A DNA stretch of 21,364 bases from Sphingomonas sp. (GCA_021154945.1 JAJNQF010000029.1:1-21364); one strand, 5' to 3'; counted from the first letter of the stretch, positions 1 through 7,978 are shown. The notes: generated from the letters alone by a model not told the origin. Program-made: numbers and translations.

Positions 1-947
1 TTCGCGTCCGACATCTTCGCCGCACGCTCGAGCAGACGGCTGTGGAGATAGAACACGTCGCCAGGATAGGCTTCGCGGCCCGGGGGACGACGCAGCAGCA
101 GCGACATCTGGCGGTAGGCGACGGCCTGCTTCGACAGATCGTCATAGCAGATGAGTGCGTGCATGCCGCGATCGCGGAAATACTCGCCCATCGCGACGCC
201 GGTATAGGGCGCGAGATACTGGAGCGGTGCGGGGTCCGACGCGGTGGCTGCAACGACGATGGAATATTCCATCGCGCCATTCTCTTCGAGCGTCTTGACG
301 AGCTGCGCGACGGTCGAGCGCTTCTGGCCGATCGCGACATAGACGCAATACAGCTTCTTCGACTCGTCGTCGCCGGCGTTGGCGATCTTCTGGTTGATGA
401 ACGCGTCGATCGCGACGGCAGACTTGCCGGTCTGGCGATCGCCGATGATCAGCTCGCGCTGGCCACGACCGACGGGAACGAGTGCGTCGATCGCCTTGAG
501 GCCGGTCTGGACCGGCTCGCTGACCGACTGGCGCGGGATGATGCCCGGTGCCTTCACCTCGACGCGGCTGCGCTCGGTCGTGTGGATCGGGCCCTTGCCG
601 TCGATCGGGTTGCCGAGGCCATCGACCACGCGGCCGAGCAGCTCCTTGCCGATCGGCACGTCGACGATCGTGCCGGTGCGCTTGACGATGTCGCCTTCCT
701 TGATCTCGGAATCGCTCCCGAAGATCACGACGCCGACGTTATCGGCCTCGAGGTTGAGCGCCATGCCCTGCACGCCGTTCGAGAATTCGACCATCTCGCC
801 GGCCTGGACGTTGTCGAGGCCGAAGATGCGCGCGATGCCGTCGCCGACGCTCAGCACCTGGCCGGTCTCGCTGACCTGGGCCTCGGTGCCGAAATTGGCG
901 ATCTGATCCTTGATGATCTTCGAGATTTCTGCGGCGCGGATATCCAT
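1..947 (-). CDS. atpA: F1 ATP synthase alpha subunit (partial, C-terminal part off the left edge)
   Basis: This is the regulatory/structural alpha subunit of the F1 sector of ATP synthase, at the cytoplasmic face of the inner membrane. The minus strand reads open from an ATG at 947 to the window edge, giving 315 of the roughly 510 residues usual for AtpA. The protein begins MDIRAAEISKIIKDQI, as alphaproteobacterial AtpA does. It shows the beta-barrel domain (VGDGIARIFGLDNV near residues 34-47), the PIDGKGPI segment, and the Walker A loop GDRQTGKSA at about 170. The start lies 4 nt beyond the atpH stop, so the two genes are one transcript (the usual alphaproteobacterial order is atpH-atpA-atpG-atpD-atpC). 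The rest of the operon should lie to the left of the window. Family assignment is certain. Confidence 0.98.
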   Translation of the reverse strand, partial: MDIRAAEISKIIKDQIANFGTEAQVSETGQVLSVGDGIARIFGLDNVQAGEMVEFSNGVQGMALNLEADNVGVVIFGSDSEIKEGDIVKRTGTIVDVPIGKELLGRVVDGLGNPIDGKGPIHTTERSRVEVKAPGIIPRQSVSEPVQTGLKAIDALVPVGRGQRELIIGDRQTGKSAVAIDAFINQKIANAGDDESKKLYCVYVAIGQKRSTVAQLVKTLEENGAMEYSIVVAATASDPAPLQYLAPYTGVAMGEYFRDRGMHALICYDDLSKQAVAYRQMSLLLRRPPGREAYPGDVFYLHSRLLERAAKMSDA

Positions 948-951
948 TAGC

Positions 952-1506
952 TTAGCCCTTCATCGCGTGCGCGAGAGTGTTGAGACGCGTCTTGATCGAC
1001 GAATCGATCATCTGGCTGCCGACGCGGACGACGAGTCCACCCAGCAACGATGGGTCGACGCTGAGGTCGACGGAAACTTCACGGCCGACCCGCTGGCGGA
1101 GCTGATGCTTCAGCTCGATCACCTGCTCGTCGGTCAGCGGATGCGCGGAGACGACTTCGGCAGCGACTTCACCGCGATGCTGCGCGGCAAGTGCCCGGAA
1201 TGCCTTGATGATCTTCGGCAGCGCGCCGAGCCGGTGGTTCTCGGCGAGGACCCCCAGGAAGCTCTTGGTGGTCGCATCGACGCCGAGTTCGTCGGCGACC
1301 GCGGAGACCGCCTTCACGGCGGCGCCACGCGACACCATCGGGCTGACCGTCAGGTTGCGGAAGTCCTCGGACTGCGCGAGCGCGTCGCGCACATTCGCCA
1401 GGCTCGACTCGACCGCATCGATCGTCTTCGCGTCACGCGCGAGTTCGAACAGGGCCAGCGCATAACGCCCGCCTAAGCTCGCCTGAATACCGCCGGATGT
1501 CTCCAC
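952..1506 (-). CDS. atpH: F1 ATP synthase delta subunit (OSCP-like)
   Basis: The delta subunit links F1 to the peripheral stalk of Fo. The protein is 184 aa, normal for the family. It has the N-terminal helical domain (GRYALALFELARDAKTID) and the conserved C-terminal region (SVDPSLLGGLVVRVGSQMIDSSIKTRLNTL). I place the start at the GTG at 1506 (VETSGGIQASLGGRYA), which matches the usual N-terminus of sphingomonad AtpH. An ATG at 1758 in the same frame would add 84 residues translated from the promoter region and from a dispersed repeat, and is rejected. A weak purine-rich stretch (GAGGATTGACAGG) precedes the GTG. It is the first gene of the ATP synthase F1 operon and ends 4 nt before atpA. 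Confidence 0.95.
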   Translation of the reverse strand: METSGGIQASLGGRYALALFELARDAKTIDAVESSLANVRDALAQSEDFRNLTVSPMVSRGAAVKAVSAVADELGVDATTKSFLGVLAENHRLGALPKIIKAFRALAAQHRGEVAAEVVSAHPLTDEQVIELKHQLRQRVGREVSVDLSVDPSLLGGLVVRVGSQMIDSSIKTRLNTLAHAMKG

Positions 1507-1593
1507 GGACCTGTCAATCCTCGCATGAAACCGAAATAGTGCCGCCCCACGGGGGAAGAGGGCGCGAAAGCACCTCTCATGGGACGCGGCGCG

Positions 1594-1620
1594 GGTAGCA
1601 TCGGGTTCCCGGATTGGCAA
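1594..1620 (-). promoter_or_regulatory. Candidate promoter of the atpHA operon
   Basis: On the minus strand TTGCCA (1620-1615) is followed, after spacing close to the alphaproteobacterial housekeeping consensus (TTGACGS-N10-14-GCTANAWC), by GCTACC (1599-1594). This would give a 5' leader of roughly 80 nt before the GTG at 1506. The -10 half matches only in its first five bases, so this is a candidate judged by eye. Confidence 0.35.
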
Positions 1621-1647
1621 CCCGGCCGGACGGTCGGAGGGACGGGT

Positions 1648-1664
1648 TTGTGACTGTTTTGTCA
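1648..1664. promoter_or_regulatory. TTGTGACTGTTTTGTCA motif upstream of atpH
   Basis: A 17-bp element that matches 16 of 17 positions with an element upstream of the TonB-dependent receptor at 15895-15911. It lies about 142 bp upstream of the atpH start and 164 bp upstream of the DLH start on the other strand, with a dispersed repeat in between. Its arms are only partly symmetric (TGAC...GTCA). The binding protein is unknown. Confidence 0.4.
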
Positions 1665-1690
1665 TTCGCCTCGGGGCGATCACCCTTCCC

Positions 1691-1788
1691 ATGTCATCCC
1701 CGCGAAGGCGGGGATCCATATCCTCCGGACCCGGCGCTTTCACCGCACGGCCTGCCACTATGGGTTCCCGCCTCCGCGGGAATGACGA
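1691..1788. repeat. Dispersed palindromic repeat (GTCATTCCCGCG type)
   Basis: Left arm 1693-1720 (GTCATCCCCGCGAAGGCGGG onward) and right arm 1758-1787 form an imperfect inverted repeat around a central spacer of about 37 bp. Such GTCATTCCCGCGRAGGCGGGAATCC elements are scattered between genes in many proteobacteria, including sphingomonads. When translated they give the tell-tale DPRLRGDD and VPASAGMT peptides. It occupies most of the 321-bp gap between the divergent atpH and DLH genes and carries no gene. Confidence 0.8.
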
Positions 1789-1827
1789 TAATGGTGACGA
1801 ACTGGATCACACGACGAGGACGAGAGA

Positions 1828-2505
1828 ATGACCGGCACGATGGAAACGATGACGATGTCCGACGGCGCGACCGTCGCGGTCTATCACGCGCAACCGGCCG
1901 GCGAGCGTCGCGGCGGCCTCGTACTGGTGCAGGAAATCTTCGGCGTGACCGACCACATCCGCGACCTCTGCGAAGAATACGCCGCCGACGGTTATGAGGT
2001 TCTCGCGCCGGCCCTGTTCGACCGCGAGCACCCCGGCTTCGAAGCGGATTATTCGGGCGACGGCCTCGCCCGCGGCGTCGAACTCGCGCGCCAGCTCCAC
2101 CCGTTCGATCTATCGCTGAAGGACGTCCAGACCTGCATCGACACGCTCGCCCCCGCCGGGCCGGTGTTCGTGGTGGGCTATTGCTATGGCGGCTCGGTCG
2201 CGTGGTTCGCGTCGACCAAGCTCACCGGCGTCGCGGCGGCGAGCGGCTATTACGGCAGCATGATCCCAGCCGCGGCGGACGAGGAGCCGAAGGTGCCGGT
2301 GATCCTGCACTTCGGTCGCCACGACCACGGTATCCCGATGGAGGGGGTCGAGCAGGTCATCGCCAAGGATTGGCCGAACGCGACGGTGTATGTCTACGAG
2401 GCTGGCCACGGGTTCAACTCGGACCGCCGGAAGGATTATCACGAGCCGAGTGCGGACCTGGCGAAGGCGCGAACGCTGGAGCTGTTCCGCGCGAATGGCG
2501 GCTGA
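1828..2505 (+). CDS. Dienelactone hydrolase family protein
   Basis: A cytoplasmic alpha/beta hydrolase of the dienelactone hydrolase (carboxymethylenebutenolidase) family, 225 aa, the usual size. The catalytic elements are visible: Glu36 in QEIFG, the nucleophile Cys119 in GYCYGG, Asp166 in GRHDHGIP and His194 in EAGHGFNSD. In DLH these residues form the Cys-His-Asp triad, with the Glu activating the thiol. The start ATG at 1828 has a purine-rich ribosome binding site (GAGGACGAGAGA) directly upstream; internal Met codons at residues 5, 8 and 10 are possible alternatives. It stands alone, divergent from atpH, with no ring-cleavage genes nearby. A true role in chloroaromatic degradation is therefore not supported, and a general ester or lactone hydrolase is more likely. 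Confidence 0.9.
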   Translation: MTGTMETMTMSDGATVAVYHAQPAGERRGGLVLVQEIFGVTDHIRDLCEEYAADGYEVLAPALFDREHPGFEADYSGDGLARGVELARQLHPFDLSLKDVQTCIDTLAPAGPVFVVGYCYGGSVAWFASTKLTGVAAASGYYGSMIPAAADEEPKVPVILHFGRHDHGIPMEGVEQVIAKDWPNATVYVYEAGHGFNSDRRKDYHEPSADLAKARTLELFRANGG

Positions 2506-2520
2506 GCGCTCTTACTTCTG

Positions 2521-2633
2521 CGCCCCTCCCTGAAAGGGAGGGGTTGGGGGTGGGTCGGTTTCCGCATATCCGAGCGGTTGCGACCAAAGCCGGCCAACCC
2601 ACCCCCAGCCCCTCCCTTCCAGGGAGGGGAGCA
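2521..2633. repeat. Large inverted repeat between convergent genes
   Basis: Left arm about 2523-2555 (CCCCTCCCTGAAAGGGAGGG then a G-rich run) pairs with right arm about 2596-2631 (AACCCACCCCCAGCCCCTCC onward). Each arm itself contains a small hairpin (CCCTCCCTNNAAGGGAGGG). It lies between the convergent DLH and SDR genes, so it could serve as a two-way terminator. The sequence type is a common dispersed repeat in sphingomonads. A further partial copy (CCCGTCCCTTCCGGGGG) follows at about 2645-2661. Confidence 0.75.
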
Positions 2634-2676
2634 AGTACCGCTAACCCGTCCCTTCCGGGGGAGCAGTAAGCGCTAC

Positions 2677-3522
2677 TCACTCCGCCGGAAAATCCGCCCC
2701 CAAGCTATCCGCCTTATGCGCCTCGATCTCCTTCAACCGCCCGGCCATCTTCTCGACGACCGCATCATACCCCCAGCGCCCCAGTACCAGATGCCGCGGC
2801 GGGTTCGCCCCCTCGGTCAGCGCGATCATCGCCTCGCCGGCCCGCAGCGGATCGCCGGCCTGCGTCCCGCTGATATCCCGCGTGCTGTCGAGCCGCTTGC
2901 CCGCCGTGTCCGCATAGTCCGCAATCTTCACCGGCGTCTGCTTCAGCGACCGCCCCGCCCAATCCGTCCGGAACGGCCCCGGCTCGACGCACGTCACGGC
3001 GATCCCGAGCGGCTTCATCTCGGCGAGCAGCGAGTCCGACCAGCCCTCGACCGCATGCTTCGACGCGGCGTAATAACCCGAGCCCGGAAACCCGACCAAC
3101 CCGGCAACCGACGTGATGTTGATCACATGCCCGCTCTTCTGCCCGCGCATGATCGGCAGCACCGCGCGCGTCAAAGCAAACAACCCGAACACGTTCGCAT
3201 CGAACTGAGCACGGATTTCGGAGTCCTCGCCCTCCTCGATCGACGCCTGATAGCCATAGCCCGCATTGTTCACGAGCACGTCGATCCGCCCGAACTTGGC
3301 CTGCGCCTGCGCGACCGCATCGTCGATCTGCGCCTGATCGGTCACGTCGAGCGACAGCGCGAGCGCACGGTCCTCGGCACCCTTGGCAAGGTCGGCCACC
3401 CGCCTCGCATCGCGCGCGGTAACCACTGCACGCCAACCGCGCGCGAGCACGAGCTTGGCGAGTTCGCGACCGAAACCGGTCGAGCAGCCGGATATGAACC
3501 AGACGGGCGTGTCGGAGGCCAT
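2677..3522 (-). CDS. SDR family NAD(P)-dependent oxidoreductase
   Basis: A classical short-chain dehydrogenase/reductase of 281 aa, cytoplasmic. It has the Rossmann nucleotide-binding loop SGCSTGFG (11-18), the NNAG motif (85-88), the catalytic Ser138 in NITSVAG and the YxxxK pair Tyr151/Lys155, followed by PGPFRTDW (181-188). The ISGCSTGFGRELAKLVL start resembles the SDR subgroup often labelled 'oxidoreductase/retinol dehydrogenase-like'; the substrate cannot be read from sequence. I chose the ATG at 3522 (MASDTPVWF). The frame remains open to 3975, but that extension runs antisense through the start of ada and is not conserved in style. It is divergent from ada with a 114-bp gap and convergent with the DLH gene. 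Confidence 0.92.
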   Translation of the reverse strand: MASDTPVWFISGCSTGFGRELAKLVLARGWRAVVTARDARRVADLAKGAEDRALALSLDVTDQAQIDDAVAQAQAKFGRIDVLVNNAGYGYQASIEEGEDSEIRAQFDANVFGLFALTRAVLPIMRGQKSGHVINITSVAGLVGFPGSGYYAASKHAVEGWSDSLLAEMKPLGIAVTCVEPGPFRTDWAGRSLKQTPVKIADYADTAGKRLDSTRDISGTQAGDPLRAGEAMIALTEGANPPRHLVLGRWGYDAVVEKMAGRLKEIEAHKADSLGADFPAE

Positions 3523-3561
3523 GAGACATCTTTCGTTAGGGGGGTATGGGTAGAGAACGGC

Positions 3562-3582
3562 CGGACCGTCCATTCGGGTCCG
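3562..3582. promoter_or_regulatory. Inverted repeat in the SDR/ada divergent promoter region
   Basis: CGGACC (3562-3567) and GGTCCG (3577-3582) form a perfect 6-bp inverted repeat with a 9-bp spacer, in the gap between the divergent SDR and ada starts. It could be an operator. It does not resemble the E. coli Ada box closely enough to name it. Confidence 0.3.
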
Positions 3583-4058
3583 CTTTGATCGCAAGCCGCG
3601 GGATGCGCACGCGTCGCGACCGGCTATACCGATCCAATGAGCACTGCCCCTGACGACGACACCGCCTGGACCGCGTTCGAAGCCCGCGATCGCGCGTGGG
3701 ACGGCCGGTTCGTCGTCGGCGTGAAGACCACCGGCATCTACTGCAAGCCGAGTTGCCCCGCGCGCCACCCGAAACGCGAGAACGTCACCTTCCACCCAGA
3801 CCCCGCCAGCGCCCGCGCCGCCGGCTTCCGCGCCTGCCTGCGCTGCACACCGGACGAAGTCGGTCGCGACCGTATCGCTGTCGCCGCCGCCATCGCCCTG
3901 CTGGAAGCAGCCGAAGACCGACTCTCGCTGGACCAAGTCGCGGCCAAGGTCGGCTACGCGCCGCACCATTTCCACCGCCTGTTCAAGCGCGCCACCGGAG
4001 TCACCCCTGCCGCCTAGGCCCGCGCGCTCCGCACCGGCCGTGCGGCAAACGCCCTATC

Positions 4059-4064
4059 GGAGGA
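4059..4064 (+). promoter_or_regulatory. Strong internal ribosome binding site in ada
   Basis: GGAGGA, 7 nt before the in-frame GTG at 4072 and 41 nt after the amber codon at 4015-4017. It is close enough for terminating ribosomes to restart. Confidence 0.45.
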
Positions 4065-4071
4065 CTCGACC

Positions 4072-4665
4072 GTGACCGAAGCGATCTACGACGCCGGCTA
4101 TTCCGCCCCCAGCCGCTTCTACGAGGCGGATGCGAAACGGCTCGGCATGGCCCCCAGCGCCTGGGCGCGCGGCGGCGAAGGCGTGACGATCCGCTGGACC
4201 ACGGCGGACACGAGCCTCGGCGCACTGTTCGTCGCCGCCACCGACAAGGGCCTCTGCCGCGTGTCGTTCGACGAGGATGCCGAAGACCTCCGCCGTCGCT
4301 TTCCGAACGCCAGAATCGAACCGGGCGACGCAGCGCTAGCCAACCTCGCCGCGCAGGTCGTCGCCGCCGTCGAATCCCCCGATCGCGACCACGATCTCCC
4401 GCTGGATGTCCGCGGCACCGCGTTCCAGGAAGCGATCTGGCAGGCGTTGCGCACCATCCCGATCGGCGAAACCCGCACCTATAGCGAACTCGCCGCGCTC
4501 GCCGGCCGCCCCGCGGCAGTGCGCGCCGCCGGCACCGCGTGCGGACAGAACCCAGTGTCGATAGTCATCCCCTGCCACCGCGCGCAACGGATCGGCGGCG
4601 CGCTCGGCGGTTATGCGTACGGGCTGGACCGCAAACGCGCGTTGATCGAACGCGAAAGGGGTTAG
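4072..4665 (+). CDS. C-terminal half of Ada: possible stand-alone methylated-DNA--cysteine methyltransferase
   Basis: Downstream of the ada amber codon, a GTG at 4072 is preceded by GGAGGA (4059-4064) at a 7-nt spacing, a near-ideal ribosome binding site. Translation from here would give 197 aa: the second half of the AraC-type DNA-binding domain (TEAIYDAGYSAPSRFYEA), then the complete O6-alkylguanine methyltransferase domain with FQEAIWQALRTIPIGETRTY, the RAAGTACGQNPVSIVIPCHR active site (acceptor Cys) and the C-terminal GGYAYGLDRKRALIERE. This fragment could therefore still repair O6-methylguanine even though Ada as a regulator is broken. The sequence features are seen directly; that reinitiation happens is inference, since GGAGGA also simply encodes part of Ser-Glu-Asp in the parent gene. 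Confidence 0.5.
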   Translation: MTEAIYDAGYSAPSRFYEADAKRLGMAPSAWARGGEGVTIRWTTADTSLGALFVAATDKGLCRVSFDEDAEDLRRRFPNARIEPGDAALANLAAQVVAAVESPDRDHDLPLDVRGTAFQEAIWQALRTIPIGETRTYSELAALAGRPAAVRAAGTACGQNPVSIVIPCHRAQRIGGALGGYAYGLDRKRALIERERG

Positions 4666-4668
4666 GCG

Positions 4669-6228
4669 TCACCCGGCCGGAGGCGTCTCGGCAACCCCGT
4701 CCTGTCCCGGTCCGAGCAACCGCAACGCCTCGGGCCCGATCTTGCCGGATTCCAGGATCCTGATCAGCCGCGCGGCGGGATTGTCCGCCGGCATATGCGG
4801 GTCGAAGGCGAGCGGACGCAAGGTCCGCTTGGCGTCCTCCGCATCGCCGTCGCGTATCTCCTGCGCGGCGACCTTGAACCGCAACTCGGGATCTTGCGGC
4901 ACGAGTTCGAGCGCGCGCTTGACGCCATCGATCGCAATCTTGGTCGGCGGCGTACGTTCCGCGCCGAAGCTGTCATAATATAGCGACAACGCTTCGGCAT
5001 CGTCGGGGGCGAGGCGGTTGGCCTTGACGACCCAGATCCGCGCTTTCTTCCACGCGTCGGCATCCTTGGTGGACGCGGCACTTGCCCGGCGAAGGTGGAT
5101 CCTCGCCTTGTAGAGCAGCGCCTGCGCCATCTTGGGGTCGGCGGCGAGTGCGCGGTCCACGGCCGCTTCGGCATCGTCGTCCTGAACCGCGTCATAGGCC
5201 ATCTCGGCGAACCAGCCCTGCGCCACGGGATCGGTCGGATAGGTCGCCGCGATCGCCTTGGCCCGGGTGTAGATCGGTTGCGCCGTCTTGTTGTTCACGC
5301 CGCGCTCGGACTCCATGCGAAGGGCCATCAACGCTTCGGCGCCCGCACTCACGGGTTCGACGGTGATCTTCGGATCGGGGAGTCGCGAATAGGCGATCTT
5401 GATGCCGGGGATCCTCGATTGCGCGAGATAGGCGTCGAGCGACCGATCGAGCGCGCGCAGGTCGCCGAACGCGGTCCGTGCCGCCGTGACGCTGGGCACG
5501 CCCGTGTTCAACGCATCGAGATAGCGCCGGAACGTCGCACCGCGTGCCGGATCGAACATGATATAGTGCGTCAGCAGCCAGCCGCGTGCGTAGAGCGAGC
5601 CACGCTCCTCGTCTGACAACCGGCGCGATCCGGTATCGAACAGGCGCTCGGCCGACAGTCCACGCGTATTGAACAGGCTGTATGCCCGGTGCTGCGCCGC
5701 CACGCCGACCATGACACCGTCCTTTTCGAACCGTGCGGTCGAGACGAACTCGGCATAGCCTTCGGAGAACCAGGCGGGATAGGCGGCGGCAAACGTGCCG
5801 AGCAGGAAATGATGCGCGTATTCGTGGAACAGCACGATCTGCGGCTGCAAATCGCCATCCCCGCCGCTGGAGCGGGGCGTAAAGGCGATCGATCCGTTCA
5901 CGCGCGGCACATAGAACCCGGCGACGTTGCCGCTACCCTTGCCCATCAATTTGCGGACATCGCTCGCCGTGTTGACGACATAGACGGTCACCCGGTTCGT
6001 GCCCGGCTCGGCGGGCGGGGTGTTGGCCCGGTGCAGGATACGCATCACGCCATCGAACTGTTCGAGTTGCGTCGCGGTCTTGCGCAATGCCGCCTCGCCG
6101 ACGCTTGAGTAGACAACGAAATGATCCGAGGTGGCCCGCAACCACTTGGCCTCCGACGCGGCCGAGATGCAGGCCGCACTCGCCGCTGCGAGCACCGCGA
6201 TACCGCGAACCCATCCCGAAACACGCAT
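4669..6228 (-). CDS. Exported HEXXH zinc metallopeptidase-like protein with helical repeat C-terminus
   Basis: A 519-aa secreted or periplasmic protein. Residues 1-27 look like a signal peptide (MRVSGWVRGIAVLAAASAAC...). The HEYAHH motif at 135-140, followed by PAWFSEGYAEF at 151-161, fits the peptidase MA-like gluzincin pattern: two His ligands, catalytic Glu136, and a third ligand, probably Glu156. The C-terminal half, from about 315 on, consists of alanine-rich helical pairs (ADPKMAQALLYKARIHLRRA; APDDAEALSLYYDSFGAE; VPQDPELRFKVAAQEIRDGD) that read as TPR-like repeats. I chose the ATG at 6228 because AAGGGG lies about 8 nt upstream; the frame stays open to 6279. It is convergent with ada (3-bp gap) and downstream of the serine protease gene on the same strand. 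The substrate is unknown. Confidence 0.8.
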   Translation of the reverse strand: MRVSGWVRGIAVLAAASAACISAASEAKWLRATSDHFVVYSSVGEAALRKTATQLEQFDGVMRILHRANTPPAEPGTNRVTVYVVNTASDVRKLMGKGSGNVAGFYVPRVNGSIAFTPRSSGGDGDLQPQIVLFHEYAHHFLLGTFAAAYPAWFSEGYAEFVSTARFEKDGVMVGVAAQHRAYSLFNTRGLSAERLFDTGSRRLSDEERGSLYARGWLLTHYIMFDPARGATFRRYLDALNTGVPSVTAARTAFGDLRALDRSLDAYLAQSRIPGIKIAYSRLPDPKITVEPVSAGAEALMALRMESERGVNNKTAQPIYTRAKAIAATYPTDPVAQGWFAEMAYDAVQDDDAEAAVDRALAADPKMAQALLYKARIHLRRASAASTKDADAWKKARIWVVKANRLAPDDAEALSLYYDSFGAERTPPTKIAIDGVKRALELVPQDPELRFKVAAQEIRDGDAEDAKRTLRPLAFDPHMPADNPAARLIRILESGKIGPEALRLLGPGQDGVAETPPAG

Positions 6229-6326
6229 CGTCACGCCCCTTTGCCGAGCGTCATGCCGACGCTTCGTTCTTTGGCGCAACCGAGCAGATTCCGGGGCGGT
6301 AATCTATCCGTTCCGTCCGATGCCGA

Positions 6327-7843
6327 TCATTTTGCCGATTGGCAGGAATAGACGAGCTTCTCGTTCGGCAGCGGTGGCAACACCGCGCGGATCGCCGCCT
6401 GCTGACCGGCGAGCCGACCCAGCGCGGCGTCGTCCATGTTGCAGACGTTCGGCACGACACCCCGCGCGGTCCGCGCGGCGGTCATCCCCGCCGCCGACAG
6501 CAGATAGCGCGTGTTCGAATAGACGCGCGTTGCCGGATCGAACGACAGGACGGAGACGGTCTGCTCGTCGTCGGGCACGAGTACGCGGTCGAAGCGGCCG
6601 CCCCCATTGCCGTTTTGCGCACCGACATATTGCGTCTTGCCGTTCACGCAGCCCTTGGCGCCCCAGTCGATCGACACGTCATCGCTGGACGAGATCGTGA
6701 TCCGGCTGCGTTCGGGGATCAGCGTGCAGATCAGCTTGCCGAGCGCGGCGTCGGGCGTCGAGATGCGGGTCTTCGGGAGCGCCGACAAGGGGACGTCGAC
6801 CTCGCCCGAGGGTCGCAGCACGAACACGATGATGGCGACCAGCACGCTGACGCCGCCGACCGACACCGCCCAGATCGCCTGGCGCCGCTGGCCACGCGAT
6901 TCGAGCAGCCCCGCGTGCCGATCACGAGCGCGCCAGCGACCAGCAGCAGCCCGGCGATCGCCATCACGTTCTCGCGACTGCGCGACGCTTCGGTCCGGGC
7001 CTTCTCCAGCGCCACCTCGCGGGTCATCGCATCCTGTGTGGCGGCGTCGCGCTTGGCTGACGCAGCATCCGCCGTCGCTCGCGCATCCGCGTCGGCGTCC
7101 TGCCGCAAGCGATCCTCGATCGAGGTACATCCCGTCCCGATCGACGCATAGGGCTGTTTCGCCTCGCGCAGGAACCCGGCCAGCTCCGTATCCGCGATCG
7201 CGAACCCGAACGTCGAGTCGCCCTCCTCCCCACGCGTGATGGCAGAATTCACCCCGATCACCCGCCCGCAGCGGTCGAGCAGAGGACCACCCGAATTACC
7301 ACGCGCAATACTCGCCGTATGCAGCAACACCTCGACGTTGCTCAGCGCGCGGCGGCCCGAGAGCACGCCCTCCGACCGCACCGGCGTCATCGGCCGGATA
7401 TAATCCGCCGCCGACCGCGCCGTCGCGAGGTCGACATTGCCGGGGAAGCCGAGCGACACCACCGCATCGCCCTCGCTCATCGGGCCGGTATAGAGCGGGC
7501 TCGGCGGCAGGCGCGCGCCGGTGAACTCGATCAGCGCCAGGTCGCGCTGCGAATCATACGCGATCACCTTGCCCTGGTAAGATTTGTCGCCCTCGGTGGG
7601 CACGATGCCGACGACCACGTTGTCGGGATAGCGTTCGGCGAGATCGACGACGTGCGCGTTGGTGACGATCCGGTTGGGCGCGATCGCGAAGCCGCTGCCA
7701 TGGCCGAATCCGACCACCTGATCATCGACCACGGCGATCGTCACGACGCGCACCACGCCGCGCCCGGCGGCGGCGATGTCGTCGGCCGACGCGGAGCTGG
7801 CCAACCCGAAAGTCAGCGCGAGGAGGAGCAGCAGGCGGATCAT
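6327..7843 (-). pseudogene. S1C-type trypsin-like serine protease with transmembrane segments, frameshifted
   Basis: The first frame (7843 to 6731) begins with a signal peptide (MIRLLLLLALTFGLASSASA) and carries a complete chymotrypsin-fold triad: His64 (VTNAHVVD), Asp101 (SQRDLALIEF) and Ser184 (RGNSGGPLL), as in DegP-like proteases. A charged, probably coiled-coil stretch (about 245-292) and a transmembrane helix (VMAIAGLLLVAGALVIG) follow. After that the frame turns into Arg/Ser-rich nonsense. The sensible continuation is in another minus frame: AGLLESRGQRRQAIWAVSVG, a second transmembrane helix, and a roughly 160-aa domain ending YSCQSAK (stop at 6327). The frames join near 6909-6923, at a run of four C on the plus strand; one missing base explains it. 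The restored protein would be about 505 aa. The protease domain itself could still be made. It is divergent from cpaF. Confidence 0.8.
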
Positions 7844-7978
7844 GCACCAGCCTTCGGGGAGTTCGCGGCGGCGATCAACCCTCGGCTCTTATCGGAAGAC
7901 TCCTGCCAATCCGGTTTGGTTAGCGAATTATCAAGTCTTGGTGCCTAACCCCTTGGGCAATCATCCAGGGATTTGGGC

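Larger units (their letters stand above)
3637..4665 (+). pseudogene. ada: Ada methylation-response regulator / O6-methylguanine-DNA methyltransferase, interrupted by an in-frame TAG
   Basis: Read through a single amber codon at 4015-4017, this frame encodes a full 342-residue Ada (E. coli Ada is 354 aa). Domains in order: the zinc methylphosphotriester domain, with TTGIYCKPSCPARHPKRENV and CLRC carrying the four Cys, the first Cys of the CKPSC motif being the methyl acceptor; the AraC-type helix-turn-helix region (LDQVAAKVGYAPHHFHRLFK, then TEAIYDAGYSAPSRFYE); and the C-terminal methyltransferase with the acceptor Cys in VIPCHR and the GGYAYGLDRK segment. The TAG falls between VTPAA and ARALRTGRAA, where relatives usually have an aromatic residue (Tyr or Trp), so one base change explains it. 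The reading frame is intact on both sides. Without readthrough, the 126-aa N-terminal product (3637-4017) lacks half the DNA-binding domain. Divergent from the SDR gene; ends 3 bp from the convergent peptidase gene. Confidence 0.85.

Noticed and set aside
42..950. Long plus-strand open frame opposite atpA
   Set aside because: A shadow of the GC-rich atpA codons; composition (Asp/Arg/Ala-rich) resembles no family, and atpA is certain on the other strand.
1507..1758. 84-residue N-terminal extension of AtpH to an ATG at 1758
   Set aside because: It translates the dispersed repeat (DPRLRGDD peptide) and the promoter region; AtpH homologues begin at about the GTG at 1506.
1691..1788. CRISPR repeat or insertion sequence
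   Set aside because: Only one inverted pair, no regular direct repeats with spacers and no transposase frame; better explained as a dispersed palindromic element.
2578..3588. 336-codon plus-strand open frame over the SDR gene
   Set aside because: Pro/Arg-rich antisense shadow beginning inside the inverted repeat; the SDR on the minus strand has all catalytic motifs.
6905..6923. Programmed -1 frameshift in the serine protease gene
   Set aside because: The direction would fit -1, but no X-XXY-YYZ slippery heptamer or clear stimulatory structure is visible; a one-base deletion in a short homopolymer is simpler.
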